Under the pieces are notes generated by a model. That model was not told where the DNA came from. It was given only the letters and a program-made list of their open reading frames with translations, and ran no database searches. A stretch of DNA of 64,000 nt from Pseudomonas benzenivorans (GTDB taxonomy: Bacteria > Pseudomonadota > Gammaproteobacteria > Pseudomonadales > Pseudomonadaceae). Positions 8,676-17,835 of the stretch are shown piece by piece (the first letter of the stretch is position 1; every line of letters begins with the position of its first letter). The position numbers and the translations under genes were made by a program. The stretch lies in the NCBI RefSeq assembly GCF_024397895.1, contig NZ_CP073346.1, positions 186,001 to 250,000 on the forward strand, given 5' to 3'.

Positions 8676-10271
8676 ATGTCCGCATATCAAAACGACATCA
8701 AGGCAGTCGCTGCGCTGAAAGAAACGTTCGGCAGCACCTGGAGCGCTATCAACCCGGAATCCGTGGCTCGTATGCGCGCTCAGAACCGCTTCAAGACTGG
8801 TTTGGATATCGCCAAGTACACTGCGGCCATCATGCGCAAGGACATGGCCGAGTATGACGCCGACTCCTCCGTCTACACCCAGTCCCTGGGCTGCTGGCAC
8901 GGCTTCATCGGTCAGCAGAAGCTGATTTCGATCAAGAAGCACCTGAAGACCACCAACAAGCGCTACCTCTACCTGTCGGGCTGGATGGTCGCCGCCCTGC
9001 GCTCCGACTTCGGCCCGCTGCCGGACCAGTCGATGCACGAGAAGACCGCCGTTTCCGGTCTGATCGAAGAGCTGTACACCTTCCTGCGCCAGGCCGACGC
9101 CCGCGAGCTGGATCTGCTGTTCTCTGATCTGGACGCTGCCCGTGAAGCCGGCGACAACGCCAAGGCTGCCGAGATCCAGGACAAGATCGACAACTACGAG
9201 ACCCACGTGGTCCCGATCATCGCCGACATCGACGCCGGTTTCGGCAACCCGGAGGCCACCTACCTGCTGGCCAAGAAGATGATCGAAGCCGGTGCCTGCT
9301 GCATCCAGATCGAAAACCAGGTATCCGACGAGAAGCAGTGCGGCCACCAGGACGGCAAGGTGACCGTGCCCCACGAGGACTTCCTCGCCAAGATCAACGC
9401 AGTTCGCTACGCCTTCCTCGAGCTGGGCGTGGATGACGGCGTGATCGTTGCCCGTACCGACTCCCTGGGTGCCGGCCTGACCAAGCAGATCGCCGTGACC
9501 AAGCAGCCGGGCGACCTGGGCGACCAGTACAACGCCTTCCTCGACTGCGAGGAAATCTCCGAGGCCGAACTGGGCAACGGCGACGTGGTGATCAAGCGCG
9601 AAGGCAAGCTGCTGCGTCCCAAGCGCCTGCCGAGCAACCTGTTCCAGTTCCGCAAGGGCACCGGCGAAGACCGCTGCGTGCTGGACTGCATCACCTCGCT
9701 GCAGAACGGCGCCGACCTGCTGTGGATCGAGACCGAGAAGCCGCACGTTGGCCAGATCGCCGGCATGGTTGACCGCATCCGTCAGGTGATCCCGAACGCC
9801 AAGCTGGTGTACAACAACAGCCCGTCGTTCAACTGGACCCTGAACTTCCGTCAGCAGGTGTTCGATGCGTTCGCCGCCGAAGGCAAGGACGTTTCCGCCT
9901 ACGACCGCGCCAAGCTGATGAGCGTCGAGTACGACGAGACCGAGCTGGCCAAGGTGGCCGACGAGAAGATTCGCACCTTCCAGCGCGACGGTTCGGCCCA
10001 GGCCGGCATCTTCCACCACCTGATCACCCTGCCGACCTACCACACCGCGGCCCTGTCCACCGACAACCTGGCCAAGGGCTACTTCGCCGACCAGGGCATG
10101 CTGGCCTACGTGAAGGGCGTTCAGCGCCAGGAACTGCGCCAGGGCATCGCTTGCGTCAAGCACCAGAACATGGCCGGCTCCGACATCGGTGACAACCACA
10201 AGGAGTACTTCGCTGGCGAAGCCGCTCTGAAGGCCGGTGGCAAAGACAACACCATGAACCAGTTCCACTAA
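8676..10271 (+). CDS. aceA: Isocitrate lyase (Pseudomonas-type)
   Basis: 531 residues, the length of the Pseudomonas/Acinetobacter-type enzyme, longer than E. coli AceA (434). It splits isocitrate to glyoxylate and succinate, the first step of the glyoxylate shunt needed for growth on acetate, fatty acids and ethanol. The catalytic loop is DEKQCGHQDGK with C222 as the active-site cysteine, a variant of the usual KKCGH. Other family segments are SLGCWHGF, PIIADIDAGFGN (metal binding) and NNSPSFNWT. ATG 8676 follows GAAGGA. A longer in-frame start at 8394 would add 94 non-homologous residues and is rejected. It stands alone, with a long leader and a strong terminator. Competes with idh at the isocitrate branch. 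Confidence 0.97.
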   Translation: MSAYQNDIKAVAALKETFGSTWSAINPESVARMRAQNRFKTGLDIAKYTAAIMRKDMAEYDADSSVYTQSLGCWHGFIGQQKLISIKKHLKTTNKRYLYLSGWMVAALRSDFGPLPDQSMHEKTAVSGLIEELYTFLRQADARELDLLFSDLDAAREAGDNAKAAEIQDKIDNYETHVVPIIADIDAGFGNPEATYLLAKKMIEAGACCIQIENQVSDEKQCGHQDGKVTVPHEDFLAKINAVRYAFLELGVDDGVIVARTDSLGAGLTKQIAVTKQPGDLGDQYNAFLDCEEISEAELGNGDVVIKREGKLLRPKRLPSNLFQFRKGTGEDRCVLDCITSLQNGADLLWIETEKPHVGQIAGMVDRIRQVIPNAKLVYNNSPSFNWTLNFRQQVFDAFAAEGKDVSAYDRAKLMSVEYDETELAKVADEKIRTFQRDGSAQAGIFHHLITLPTYHTAALSTDNLAKGYFADQGMLAYVKGVQRQELRQGIACVKHQNMAGSDIGDNHKEYFAGEAALKAGGKDNTMNQFH

Positions 10272-10325
10272 GCGTAACCGCTGTACTCGGTGAGAACCCC
10301 GCATTCCCACCGAACGCGGCACCGG

Positions 10326-10361
10326 AAAACCCCAGCAGAGATGCTGGGGTTTTCTTTTTTT
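10326..10361 (+). terminator. Rho-independent terminator after aceA
   Basis: Perfect 12-bp stem AAAACCCCAGCA (10326-10337) / TGCTGGGGTTTT (10342-10353), 4-nt loop, followed by a CTTTTTTT run. Confidence 0.95.
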
Positions 10362-10496
10362 GACGCCGGTGGCCTTCCCATGGTCCAGTGCCGGGGCGTC
10401 GGCCGGCTGTGTCGACTGAGGCACGCCCCCTGTCATCGTTTCGTCGTTTTCCTTGGTTAGCGTCGTGGCTTCCTCGATTAGCCCCAAGGAGCCACC

Positions 10497-12503
10497 ATGC
10501 ATCAGAAGGATGACAACAGCGTGCTGTTCGGCAGTGGCGATGAGCTGCCCAGCAACCACTCCCGCAACCCGCACTTCAATGAACTGATCGAGACGCCCCT
10601 TGCCCGTCGCCAAGTCCTCGCCGGCGGCGCGGCACTCGGCACCCTGGCGTTTCTTGGCGCCGCCCTGCCGCGCGTCAGCCTCGCTGGCGAACACGCCGGC
10701 CAGGCGCAGGGGAAGCCGGCATTCCGGTCGCGCAGAAAGCTGCCCTTCACCCCGGTGGCGATCAGCCGAGCTGACGGCATCAGCGTGCCCGACGGCTACA
10801 AGGCCAGCCCCTTCATTCCCTGGGGCACCCCCATCACCGGCAGCTATCCGGCCTTTCTCGAGGACGCCAGCAACAGCGCCGAAGATCAGGCCCAGCAGAC
10901 CGGCATGCACCACGACGGCATGCACTTCTTCCCGATCGACGCGCAGCGCGGCCCCGGACGCAGCAGCGACCACGGCCTGTTGGTGCTCAACCACGAATAT
11001 ATCGATGCCGGACTGATCCACCCCAATGGCCCGACCGTGGTGGACGGCAAGCGCGTGAGCGCCGACGAGGTGCGCAAGGAGATCAACGCCCACGGCGTCT
11101 CGGTCGTGGAGATCCGCCGCAACCTGCAGGGTGGTTGGGACGTGCTGCCGAGCGCCCGCAACCGTCGCATCACCGCTGCCACCCCGATGGAGATCCGCGG
11201 CCCGGCCCGTGGCCATGCCCTGCTGCGGACTCGCTACAGCCCGCAAGGCACAGCCACCCGGGGCACCCAGAACAACTGCGCCAACGGCTTCACGCCCTGG
11301 GGTACCTACCTGACCTGCGAGGAAAACTGGGCAGGCTACTTCGCCGCCCGCGATTCCGAACTACCGCGCGAACTGAGCCGCTATGGCGTGCGCGGCAGCA
11401 GCCGCTATGGCTGGGAAACCCTGGCCGGCGACGAGTTCGAGCGCTTCGATGCCAGCCGCAAGGCCAGCAGCGCCGAAGACGACTACCGCAACGAACCCAA
11501 TCACTTTGGCTGGATAGTCGAGATCGACCCCTTCGCGCCCGAGTCGGTGCCGGTCAAGCGCACCGCCCTGGGACGCTTCGCTCACGAAGGCCTGGTCTTC
11601 GCACCGGTCAAGCCGGGCCGTCCGCTGGTGTGCTACTCGGGCGACGACTCGCAGAACGAGTACATCTACAAGTACGTCAGCCGCGACAAGTACCGCCCCG
11701 GGCGCAGCAACGGCAGCCTGCTGGACGATGGCACGCTCTACGTCGCCCGCTTCGATGCCAATGGCAAGGGCAAGTGGCTGCCCCTGGCTATTCAGGACAA
11801 GGCCTTCCAGAAAGCCTGCGCGGCGGCTGGGGTGACCTTTGCCGACCAAGGCGAGGTGCTGATCAATACGCGCCTGGCGGCCGATATCGTCGGCGCCACC
11901 AAGATGGACCGTCCGGAATGGGGCGCCGTGAACCCCGACAGCGGCGAGGTCTACTTCACCCTCACCAACAACAAGTCACGCAGTGAGCCGGACGCCGCCA
12001 ACCCGCGCCCGGCCAATGCCTATGGTCACATCATCCGCTGGCGCGAGCGCAGCTGGAACCATGCCGGCCGCAGCTTCTCCTGGAGCCTGTTCCTGCTTGC
12101 CGGTCCTGAAAGCGACAGCGTCGGACCCAACGGCCAGCCGCTGGGCGCCCACAGCCTGCTGGCCAGCCCCGACGGCCTGTGGTTCGACCCGGAGGGTCGC
12201 CTGTGGATCCAGACCGACATGAGCGGCAGCCAGCTGAGCAGCGGCCCGTTCGGCAACAACCAGATGCTGGTGGCCGACCCCAGAAGCGGCGAGCTGAAGC
12301 GCTTTCTGGTTGGCCCGCAGGGTGCCGAGGTCACCGGCATCAGCGCCACTCCGGACTTCCGCACGCTGTTCGTCAATATCCAGCACCCCGGTGAGGGCTC
12401 GACGGCCGATAACCTGCTCAGCACCTGGCCAGACGGTCCCGGCAAGCGGCCACGGTCATCCACCGTGATCATCAGTCGCGAAGACGGTCGCCGCCTCCTC
12501 TGA
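10497..12503 (+). CDS. PhoX-family (DUF839) protein, Tat-exported
   Basis: 668 residues. The N-terminus carries a late twin-arginine signal, ARRQVLAGGAALGTLAFLGA (residues ~36-55), ending near SLA-GE, preceded by ~35 residues that are usual in this family. The mature part is a DUF839/PhoX beta-propeller, with segments such as LLVLNHEYIDAG, NNCANGFTPWGTYLTCEENW and WFDPEGRLWIQTDMSG. PhoX enzymes are Ca2+/Fe3+-dependent alkaline phosphatases of the periplasm; the conserved glutamates of NHEYID and TCEENW are present, so activity is plausible but not proven. ATG 10497 has AAGGAG at 10486-10491. No pho-box was identified. It lies between the aceA terminator and the nuo control region, so it is monocistronic. 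Confidence 0.88.
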   Translation: MHQKDDNSVLFGSGDELPSNHSRNPHFNELIETPLARRQVLAGGAALGTLAFLGAALPRVSLAGEHAGQAQGKPAFRSRRKLPFTPVAISRADGISVPDGYKASPFIPWGTPITGSYPAFLEDASNSAEDQAQQTGMHHDGMHFFPIDAQRGPGRSSDHGLLVLNHEYIDAGLIHPNGPTVVDGKRVSADEVRKEINAHGVSVVEIRRNLQGGWDVLPSARNRRITAATPMEIRGPARGHALLRTRYSPQGTATRGTQNNCANGFTPWGTYLTCEENWAGYFAARDSELPRELSRYGVRGSSRYGWETLAGDEFERFDASRKASSAEDDYRNEPNHFGWIVEIDPFAPESVPVKRTALGRFAHEGLVFAPVKPGRPLVCYSGDDSQNEYIYKYVSRDKYRPGRSNGSLLDDGTLYVARFDANGKGKWLPLAIQDKAFQKACAAAGVTFADQGEVLINTRLAADIVGATKMDRPEWGAVNPDSGEVYFTLTNNKSRSEPDAANPRPANAYGHIIRWRERSWNHAGRSFSWSLFLLAGPESDSVGPNGQPLGAHSLLASPDGLWFDPEGRLWIQTDMSGSQLSSGPFGNNQMLVADPRSGELKRFLVGPQGAEVTGISATPDFRTLFVNIQHPGEGSTADNLLSTWPDGPGKRPRSSTVIISREDGRRLL

Positions 12504-12693
12504 TCCGAGGGCAAGCGACGCCGGGTGCGCAGTGGCCATCCACTGAGCCCCCGGTAATTGCCCAACTACACGCCATCTTTCTTTTCTATATCAAATACTT
12601 GGCCGAAATTATCGGGCACAAACAGGAGAGTTAGAGCGCCAAGAATATAAAGGCTCGACACCCTGTAGCGGGGTTAACAATAAGGTTTTTCCA

Positions 12694-12723
12694 GTAGCTG
12701 ACTGGCAGATGCCAATCAGCTAC
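12694..12723. repeat. 14-bp inverted repeat upstream of the nuo operon
   Basis: GTAGCTGACTGGCA (12694-12707) and TGCCAATCAGCTAC (12710-12723) pair at 13 of 14 positions with only 2 bases between them. No T-run follows on either strand, so a terminator is unlikely. A cruciform or a large operator is possible. Confidence 0.65.
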
Positions 12724-12840
12724 GCGCGCTCAAATAGGCGAATTGCGCAGAAACCATCTAATCTTGGCGTATTAACCAACATATATTTCGCTTGGGAAAT
12801 TTACTTGACACCGGGGGCAGGCATAAGATCCGCCCATCAT

Positions 12841-12869
12841 TTCAGGCGACCGCTGGCTAATCGCCTGAA
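12841..12869. repeat. 9-bp inverted repeat close to nuoA
   Basis: TTCAGGCGA (12841-12849) and TCGCCTGAA (12861-12869) are perfect inverted repeats with an 11-nt gap, 20 bp centre to centre. They lie 57 bp before the nuoA start and just downstream of the TTGACA/TAAGAT elements. Either an operator or a hairpin in the leader mRNA. Confidence 0.6.
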
Positions 12870-12926
12870 TACGACAAGTCTAATCATCTGCGAAAGAACG
12901 CCGTTCCTTTCCATGGGGGTACCGGC

Positions 12927-13340
12927 ATGTCGGAAGCAAGCACGATTCTGTCCCATAACTGGGCCCTGGCCGTCTTTTTGCTCGGCATTGCCGGCCTCTG
13001 TGCATTTATGCTCGGCCTTTCCAGTCTGCTCGGCGGCAAGGCTTGGGGCCGCAGCAAGAACGAACCCTTCGAAGCTGGCATGCTGCCCACCGGCAGCGCC
13101 CGCCTACGCCTCTCCGCAAAATTCTATCTGGTCGCGATGCTCTTCGTGATCTTCGATGTCGAAGCCCTCTTTCTCTTCGCCTGGGCCGTCTCCGTTCGCG
13201 AAAGCGGCTGGGCCGGTTTTGTCGAAGCTACTATTTTTATAGCGATTCTGTTGGCCGGTCTTGTCTACCTTTGGCGGATCGGGGCGCTCGATTGGGCACC
13301 TGCGGGACGTCGCGAGCGGCAGGCGAAGCTAAAACAATGA
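12927..13340 (+). CDS. nuoA: NADH-quinone oxidoreductase subunit A
   Basis: 137 residues with three membrane helices (about 12-34, 67-88, 96-117). NuoA is a small membrane-arm subunit of complex I near the quinone chamber. The conserved loop [20 protein letters not shown] between helices 1 and 2 and the acidic [12 protein letters not shown] of helix 2 are present. First gene of a 13-gene operon running to 27856, transcribed in one direction with short gaps or overlaps. The start has a G-rich Shine-Dalgarno (GGGGG, 8 bases upstream). A 10-base gap separates it from nuoB. Confidence 0.97.
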   Translation: MSEASTILSHNWALAVFLLGIAGLCAFMLGLSSLLGGKAWGRSKNEPFEAGMLPTGSARLRLSAKFYLVAMLFVIFDVEALFLFAWAVSVRESGWAGFVEATIFIAILLAGLVYLWRIGALDWAPAGRRERQAKLKQ

Positions 13341-13350
13341 GGCTTTGGCG

Positions 13351-14028
13351 ATGCAATACAAACTTACTCGGGTCGACCCGGATGCGCCGAATGAGCAGTA
13401 TCCGATCGGCCAGCGGGAGACCGTTTCCGATCCGCTGCTAGATGATCAGGTTCACAAGAACATCTTCATGGGCAAACTCGAAGATGTGCTCAATGGCGCG
13501 GTGAACTGGGGGCGCAAGAACTCCCTGTGGCCTTATAACTTCGGCCTGTCCTGCTGCTACGTGGAAATGACCACGGCCTTCACCGCCCCCCATGACATCG
13601 CCCGCTTCGGCGCCGAAGTCATCCGCGCCTCGCCCCGTCAGGCCGACTTCATGGTCATTGCCGGCACCTGCTTCATCAAGATGGCGCCCATCATCCAGCG
13701 CCTGTACGAGCAGATGCTGGAACCCAAGTGGGTCATCTCCATGGGCTCCTGCGCCAATTCCGGCGGCATGTACGACATCTATTCGGTGGTCCAGGGCGTG
13801 GACAAGTTCCTCCCCGTCGACGTCTATGTACCGGGCTGCCCACCTCGCCCCGAAGCATTCCTGCAGGGCCTGATGCTGTTGCAGGAGTCCATCGGTCAAG
13901 AGCGCCGGCCACTTTCCTGGGTCGTCGGCGATCAGGGCGTCTACCGCGCCGACATGCCTTCGCAGCGGGAGCAGCGACGCGAGCAACGCATCGCCGTCAC
14001 CAACCTGCGCAGCCCCGACGACGTTTGA
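13351..14028 (+). CDS. nuoB: NADH-quinone oxidoreductase subunit B
   Basis: 225 residues. NuoB carries cluster N2, the last Fe-S centre before quinone. Its four cysteine ligands are visible: the tandem C68-C69, C134 (GSCANSGG) and C163 (PGCPPRPEA). The ATG at 13351 gives the family N-terminus [20 protein letters not shown]; a TTG six bases upstream is an alternative without support. It lies between nuoA and the fused nuoCD as expected for gamma-proteobacteria. Confidence 0.98.
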   Translation: MQYKLTRVDPDAPNEQYPIGQRETVSDPLLDDQVHKNIFMGKLEDVLNGAVNWGRKNSLWPYNFGLSCCYVEMTTAFTAPHDIARFGAEVIRASPRQADFMVIAGTCFIKMAPIIQRLYEQMLEPKWVISMGSCANSGGMYDIYSVVQGVDKFLPVDVYVPGCPPRPEAFLQGLMLLQESIGQERRPLSWVVGDQGVYRADMPSQREQRREQRIAVTNLRSPDDV

Positions 14029-14089
14029 GTCCAGCCTTCAACAAGAACAGCCGGCTCTTTCTTTACGTTGACCGATAGCGACCGAGACC

Positions 14090-15871
14090 ATGACTGCAGA
14101 CACCGCTGTGTCATTTGCGCCCCACCAGGCTGACGGCCAGGACGTCGTCGCCGAGCTGCAATCCCGTTTCGATGCCGAGACGCTGACCGTGCAGGCGACC
14201 CGTACCGGCATGCCAGTGGTGTGGGTTCCCCGGGAGAAGCTGATCGAAGTCCTTGGCTTTCTGCGCGGTCTGCCGCGCCCCTACGTCATGCTCTACGACT
14301 TGCATGGCGTCGACGAACGCCTGCGCACCCAGCGCCGCGGCCTGCCGCAGGCGGACTTCACGGTGTTTTATCACCTGATGTCCATCGAACGTAACAGCGA
14401 CGTGATGATCAAGGTGGCGCTGAGCGAAGGTGACCTGAACCTGCCCACTGCCACCTCGATCTGGCCGAACGCCAACTGGTACGAGCGCGAAGTCTGGGAC
14501 ATGTTCGGCATCACCTTTAAGGGCCACCCCCATCTCAGCCGGATCATGATGCCACCGACCTGGGAAGGCCATCCGCTGCGCAAGGACTACCCGGCCCGCG
14601 CGACCGAGTTCGATCCGTTCAGCCTCACCCTGGCCAAGCAGCAGCTGGAGGAGGAAGCCGCCCGTTTCAAGCCGGAAGACTGGGGCATGAAGCGCCACAG
14701 CGAGCACGAGGACTACATGTTCCTCAACCTCGGCCCCAATCACCCGTCCGCCCACGGGGCGTTCCGCATCATCCTGCAGCTCGACGGCGAGGAGATCGTC
14801 GACTGCGTGCCGGAGGTCGGCTATCACCACCGCGGCGCGGAGAAGATGGCCGAGCGCCAGTCCTGGCACAGCTTCATTCCCTATACCGACCGCATCGACT
14901 ACCTGGGCGGGGTGATGAACAACCTGCCCTATGTGCTGGCGGTCGAGAAGCTGGCCGGCATCAAGGTGCCGGACCGGGTCGACTTCATTCGGGTGATGCT
15001 GGCGGAGTTCTTCCGCATCACCAGCCACCTGCTGTTCCTCGGCACCTATATCCAGGACGTCGGCGCCATGACGCCGGTGTTCTTCACCTTCACCGACCGG
15101 CAGCGCGCCTACAAGGTGATCGAAGCCATCACCGGCTTCCGCATGCACCCGGCCTGGTACCGCATCGGCGGCGTCGCCCACGACCTGCCGCGGGGCTGGG
15201 ATGGCCTGGTCAAGGAGTTCGTCGACTGGCTGCCCAAGCGCCTGGACGAGTACGAGAAGGCGGCGCTGAAGAACAGCATCCTGCGCGGCCGCACCCTGGG
15301 CGTGGCCCAGTACAACACCAGGGAGGCCCTCGAATGGGGGGTCACCGGTGCCGGGCTGCGTTCCACCGGGCTCGACTACGACCTGCGCAAGGCCCGCCCC
15401 TACTCGGGCTACGAGCACTTCGAGTTCGAGGTGCCGCTGGCGCACAACGGCGACGCCTACGACCGCTGCATCGTGCGGGTCGAGGAAATGCGTCAGAGCG
15501 TGCGCATCATCGAGCAGTGCCTGAAGAACATGCCGGCCGGTCCCTACAAGGCGGACCACCCGCTGACCACGCCGCCACCGAAGGAACGCACCCTGCAGCA
15601 CATCGAGACCCTGATCACCCACTTCCTGCAGGTCTCCTGGGGCCCGGTCATGCCGGCCAACGAAGCCTTCCAGATGATCGAGGCGACCAAGGGCATCAAC
15701 AGTTACTACCTGACGAGCGACGGCAGCACCATGAGCTACCGCACCCGGATTCGCACGCCGAGCTTCCCGCACCTGCAGCAGATTCCCTCGGTGATCCGCG
15801 GCAGCATGGTCGCCGACCTGATCGCCTACCTGGGCAGTATCGACTTCGTCATGGCCGATGTGGACCGCTGA
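14090..15871 (+). CDS. nuoC: NADH-quinone oxidoreductase fused subunit C/D
   Basis: 593 residues. The first ~190 are NuoC (30-kDa subunit; [12 protein letters not shown] and HPLRKDYPA motifs). A linker at ~190-215 leads into NuoD (49-kDa, quinone-site subunit; [32 protein letters not shown]). The fusion is normal in Enterobacteria and Pseudomonas. Together with NuoB, the D part forms the quinone-binding pocket; the histidine of HPSAHG and the aspartate near the C-terminus ([13 protein letters not shown] region) are kept. Start ATG 14090, 61 bases after nuoB. The nuoE start follows after a single base. Confidence 0.97.
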   Translation: MTADTAVSFAPHQADGQDVVAELQSRFDAETLTVQATRTGMPVVWVPREKLIEVLGFLRGLPRPYVMLYDLHGVDERLRTQRRGLPQADFTVFYHLMSIERNSDVMIKVALSEGDLNLPTATSIWPNANWYEREVWDMFGITFKGHPHLSRIMMPPTWEGHPLRKDYPARATEFDPFSLTLAKQQLEEEAARFKPEDWGMKRHSEHEDYMFLNLGPNHPSAHGAFRIILQLDGEEIVDCVPEVGYHHRGAEKMAERQSWHSFIPYTDRIDYLGGVMNNLPYVLAVEKLAGIKVPDRVDFIRVMLAEFFRITSHLLFLGTYIQDVGAMTPVFFTFTDRQRAYKVIEAITGFRMHPAWYRIGGVAHDLPRGWDGLVKEFVDWLPKRLDEYEKAALKNSILRGRTLGVAQYNTREALEWGVTGAGLRSTGLDYDLRKARPYSGYEHFEFEVPLAHNGDAYDRCIVRVEEMRQSVRIIEQCLKNMPAGPYKADHPLTTPPPKERTLQHIETLITHFLQVSWGPVMPANEAFQMIEATKGINSYYLTSDGSTMSYRTRIRTPSFPHLQQIPSVIRGSMVADLIAYLGSIDFVMADVDR

Positions 15872-15872
15872 T

Positions 15873-16373
15873 ATGAGCCAGAGCGACCTGATTCAAACCG
15901 ACCGTTTCGTCCTCAGCGCCAGCGAACAGGCGGCCATCGAGCACGAGATGCAGCACTACGAGGACCCTAGGGCGGCCTCCATCGAGGCGCTGAAGATCGT
16001 CCAGGAGGCGCGTGGCTGGGTGCCCGATGGCGCGGCCGACGCCATTGGCGCGGTCCTCGGCATTCCGCCCAGCGACGTCGAAGGTGTCGCCACCTTCTAC
16101 AGCCAGATTTTTCGCCAACCGGTAGGCCGGCACATCATTCTCGTGTGCGACAGCATGACCTGCTTTATCGGCGGCCATGAGTCGGTGCTGTCTAGTATTC
16201 AACAACAGCTGGGCATCGGCCTCGGCCAGACAAGCGCCGACGGCCGCTTCACCCTGCTGCCGGTGTGCTGCCTGGGCAACTGCGACAAGGCCCCGGCCCT
16301 GATGATCGACGACGACACCTTCGGCGACGTGGGTCCCGAGTCTGTCGCCGCGCTGCTGGAGGACTATCCATGA
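15873..16373 (+). CDS. nuoE: NADH-quinone oxidoreductase subunit E
   Basis: 166 residues, thioredoxin-like 24-kDa subunit of the NADH-dehydrogenase module. It binds the off-path [2Fe-2S] cluster N1a through four cysteines, seen as C-x4-C ([11 protein letters not shown]) and C-x3-C ([10 protein letters not shown]). ATG 15873 follows the nuoCD stop by one base; the longer frame starting inside nuoCD (15858) is less likely. Its stop overlaps the nuoF start (ATGA), so E and F, which form a heterodimer, are translationally coupled. Confidence 0.97.
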   Translation: MSQSDLIQTDRFVLSASEQAAIEHEMQHYEDPRAASIEALKIVQEARGWVPDGAADAIGAVLGIPPSDVEGVATFYSQIFRQPVGRHIILVCDSMTCFIGGHESVLSSIQQQLGIGLGQTSADGRFTLLPVCCLGNCDKAPALMIDDDTFGDVGPESVAALLEDYP

Positions 16374-17743
16374 CTGGGGGTACCACCACGACCGGCAAGG
16401 TCCTGACCTCCGTCGGCCCGGCCAATCGCATCGAGCGCCCCGAGCAGACCCACCCGCTGACCTGGCGTCTGCGCGACGACGCCCGGCCGGTGTGGCTCGA
16501 CGAGTACCAGCGCAAGAATGGCTACAGCGCCGCGCGCAAGGCCCTGGTCGACATGGCCCAGGCCGACATCGTGCAGACGGTCAAGGAGTCCGGCCTCAAG
16601 GGCCGCGGCGGTGCCGGCTTTCCCACCGGGGTGAAATGGGGGCTGATGCCCACCGACGAGTCGATGAACATCCGCTATCTGCTGTGCAACGCGGACGAAA
16701 TGGAGCCCAACACCTGGAAGGACCGCCTGCTCATGGAGCAGCTGCCGCACCTGCTGATCGAGGGCATGCTGATCAGCGCCCGCGCGCTCAAGGCCTACCG
16801 CGGCTACATCTTCCTGCGCGGCGAATACGTCGACGCGGCGCACAATCTCAACCGTGCCATCGACGAGGCCAAGGCCGCCGGCCTGCTGGGTCAGAACATC
16901 CTGGGCAGCGATTTTTCCTTCGAGCTGTTCGTGCACACCGGCGCCGGGCGCTACATCTGCGGCGAGGAAACGGCGCTGATCAATTCCCTGGAGGGGCGTC
17001 GCGCCAATCCACGCTCCAAGCCGCCCTTCCCGGCCGCCGTCGGCGTCTGGGGCAAGCCCACCTGCGTCAATAACGTCGAGACCCTGTGCAACGTGCCGGC
17101 GATCATCGGCAATGGCGTGGACTGGTACAAGACCCTGGCCCGTCCCGGCAGCGAGGACCACGGCAGCAAGCTGATGGGCTTTTCCGGCAAGGTGAAGAAC
17201 CCAGGCGTCTGGGAGCTGCCCTTCGGCATCAGCGCCCGCGAGCTGTTCGAGGACTACGCCGGCGGCATGCGCGATGGCTACCGCCTCAAGTGTTGGCAGC
17301 CCGGCGGCGCCGGCACCGGTTTTCTGCTGCCCGAACACCTCGAGGCGCAGATGTACGCCGGCGGCATCGGCAAGGTCGGCACCCGCATGGGCACCGGCCT
17401 GGCCCTGGCGGTGGACGACAGCGTCAGCATGGTGTCCTTGCTGCGCAACATGGAGGAGTTCTTCTCCCGCGAATCCTGCGGCTGGTGCACCCCCTGCCGC
17501 GATGGCCTGCCCTGGAGCGTCAAGCTGCTGCGCGCTCTGGAGCGCGGCGAGGGCCAGCCGGGCGACCTGGAGACCCTGGAGCAGCTTTGCAACTTCCTCG
17601 GCCCCGGCAAGACCTTCTGCGCCCACGCGCCGGGGGCGGTGGAGCCGCTGGGTAGTGCACTCAAGTATTTCCGCGAGGAGTTCGAGGCCGGCATTGCCCG
17701 CCAGCGCGCTCCAGCAGGTGGGGGCCAGTTCACCCCCGCATGA
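16370..17743 (+). CDS. nuoF: NADH-quinone oxidoreductase subunit F
   Basis: 457 residues. NuoF binds NADH, FMN and the [4Fe-4S] cluster N3, and takes the hydride from NADH. FMN/NADH-binding segments are [17 protein letters not shown] and [14 protein letters not shown]. The cluster ligands appear as [11 protein letters not shown] (CxxCxxC) with a fourth cysteine ~40 residues on (KTFCAHAP). ATG 16370 overlaps the nuoE stop. A longer in-frame start at 16265 within nuoE is a shadow. A 92-base gap, the longest of the operon, separates it from nuoG. Confidence 0.97.
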   Translation: MTGGTTTTGKVLTSVGPANRIERPEQTHPLTWRLRDDARPVWLDEYQRKNGYSAARKALVDMAQADIVQTVKESGLKGRGGAGFPTGVKWGLMPTDESMNIRYLLCNADEMEPNTWKDRLLMEQLPHLLIEGMLISARALKAYRGYIFLRGEYVDAAHNLNRAIDEAKAAGLLGQNILGSDFSFELFVHTGAGRYICGEETALINSLEGRRANPRSKPPFPAAVGVWGKPTCVNNVETLCNVPAIIGNGVDWYKTLARPGSEDHGSKLMGFSGKVKNPGVWELPFGISARELFEDYAGGMRDGYRLKCWQPGGAGTGFLLPEHLEAQMYAGGIGKVGTRMGTGLALAVDDSVSMVSLLRNMEEFFSRESCGWCTPCRDGLPWSVKLLRALERGEGQPGDLETLEQLCNFLGPGKTFCAHAPGAVEPLGSALKYFREEFEAGIARQRAPAGGGQFTPA

Positions 17744-17835
17744 AGTTTTGCGTCGCGGCGGCCACCGACCTGGCCCTGCGACAACCGAGATTCCATTAGC
17801 CAAGCCCGCTCCGGCGGGTAAGAAGACACTCGACC

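Larger units (their letters stand above)
12504..12926. other. 423-bp gene-free control region upstream of nuoA
   Basis: Noticeably richer in A+T than its neighbours. It contains a small GC hairpin just after phoX (CAGTGG/CCACTG, 12530-12545), a 14-bp inverted repeat (12694-12723) and a 9-bp inverted repeat (12841-12869). TTGACA at 12805-12810 and TAAGAT at 12824-12829 look like promoter elements, but the 13-bp gap is too short for a normal sigma-70 pair. The nuo promoter is expected here but I cannot place it. Confidence 0.6.

Noticed and set aside
8610..11246. 878-codon minus-strand frame antisense to aceA and the PhoX gene
   Set aside because: Codon-shadow frame in GC-rich DNA: it lies opposite two genes with clear family motifs, and its translation shows no domain.
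12805..12829. TTGACA...TAAGAT as the nuo promoter
   Set aside because: Only 13 bp separate the hexamers; a functional sigma-70 promoter needs about 16-18.
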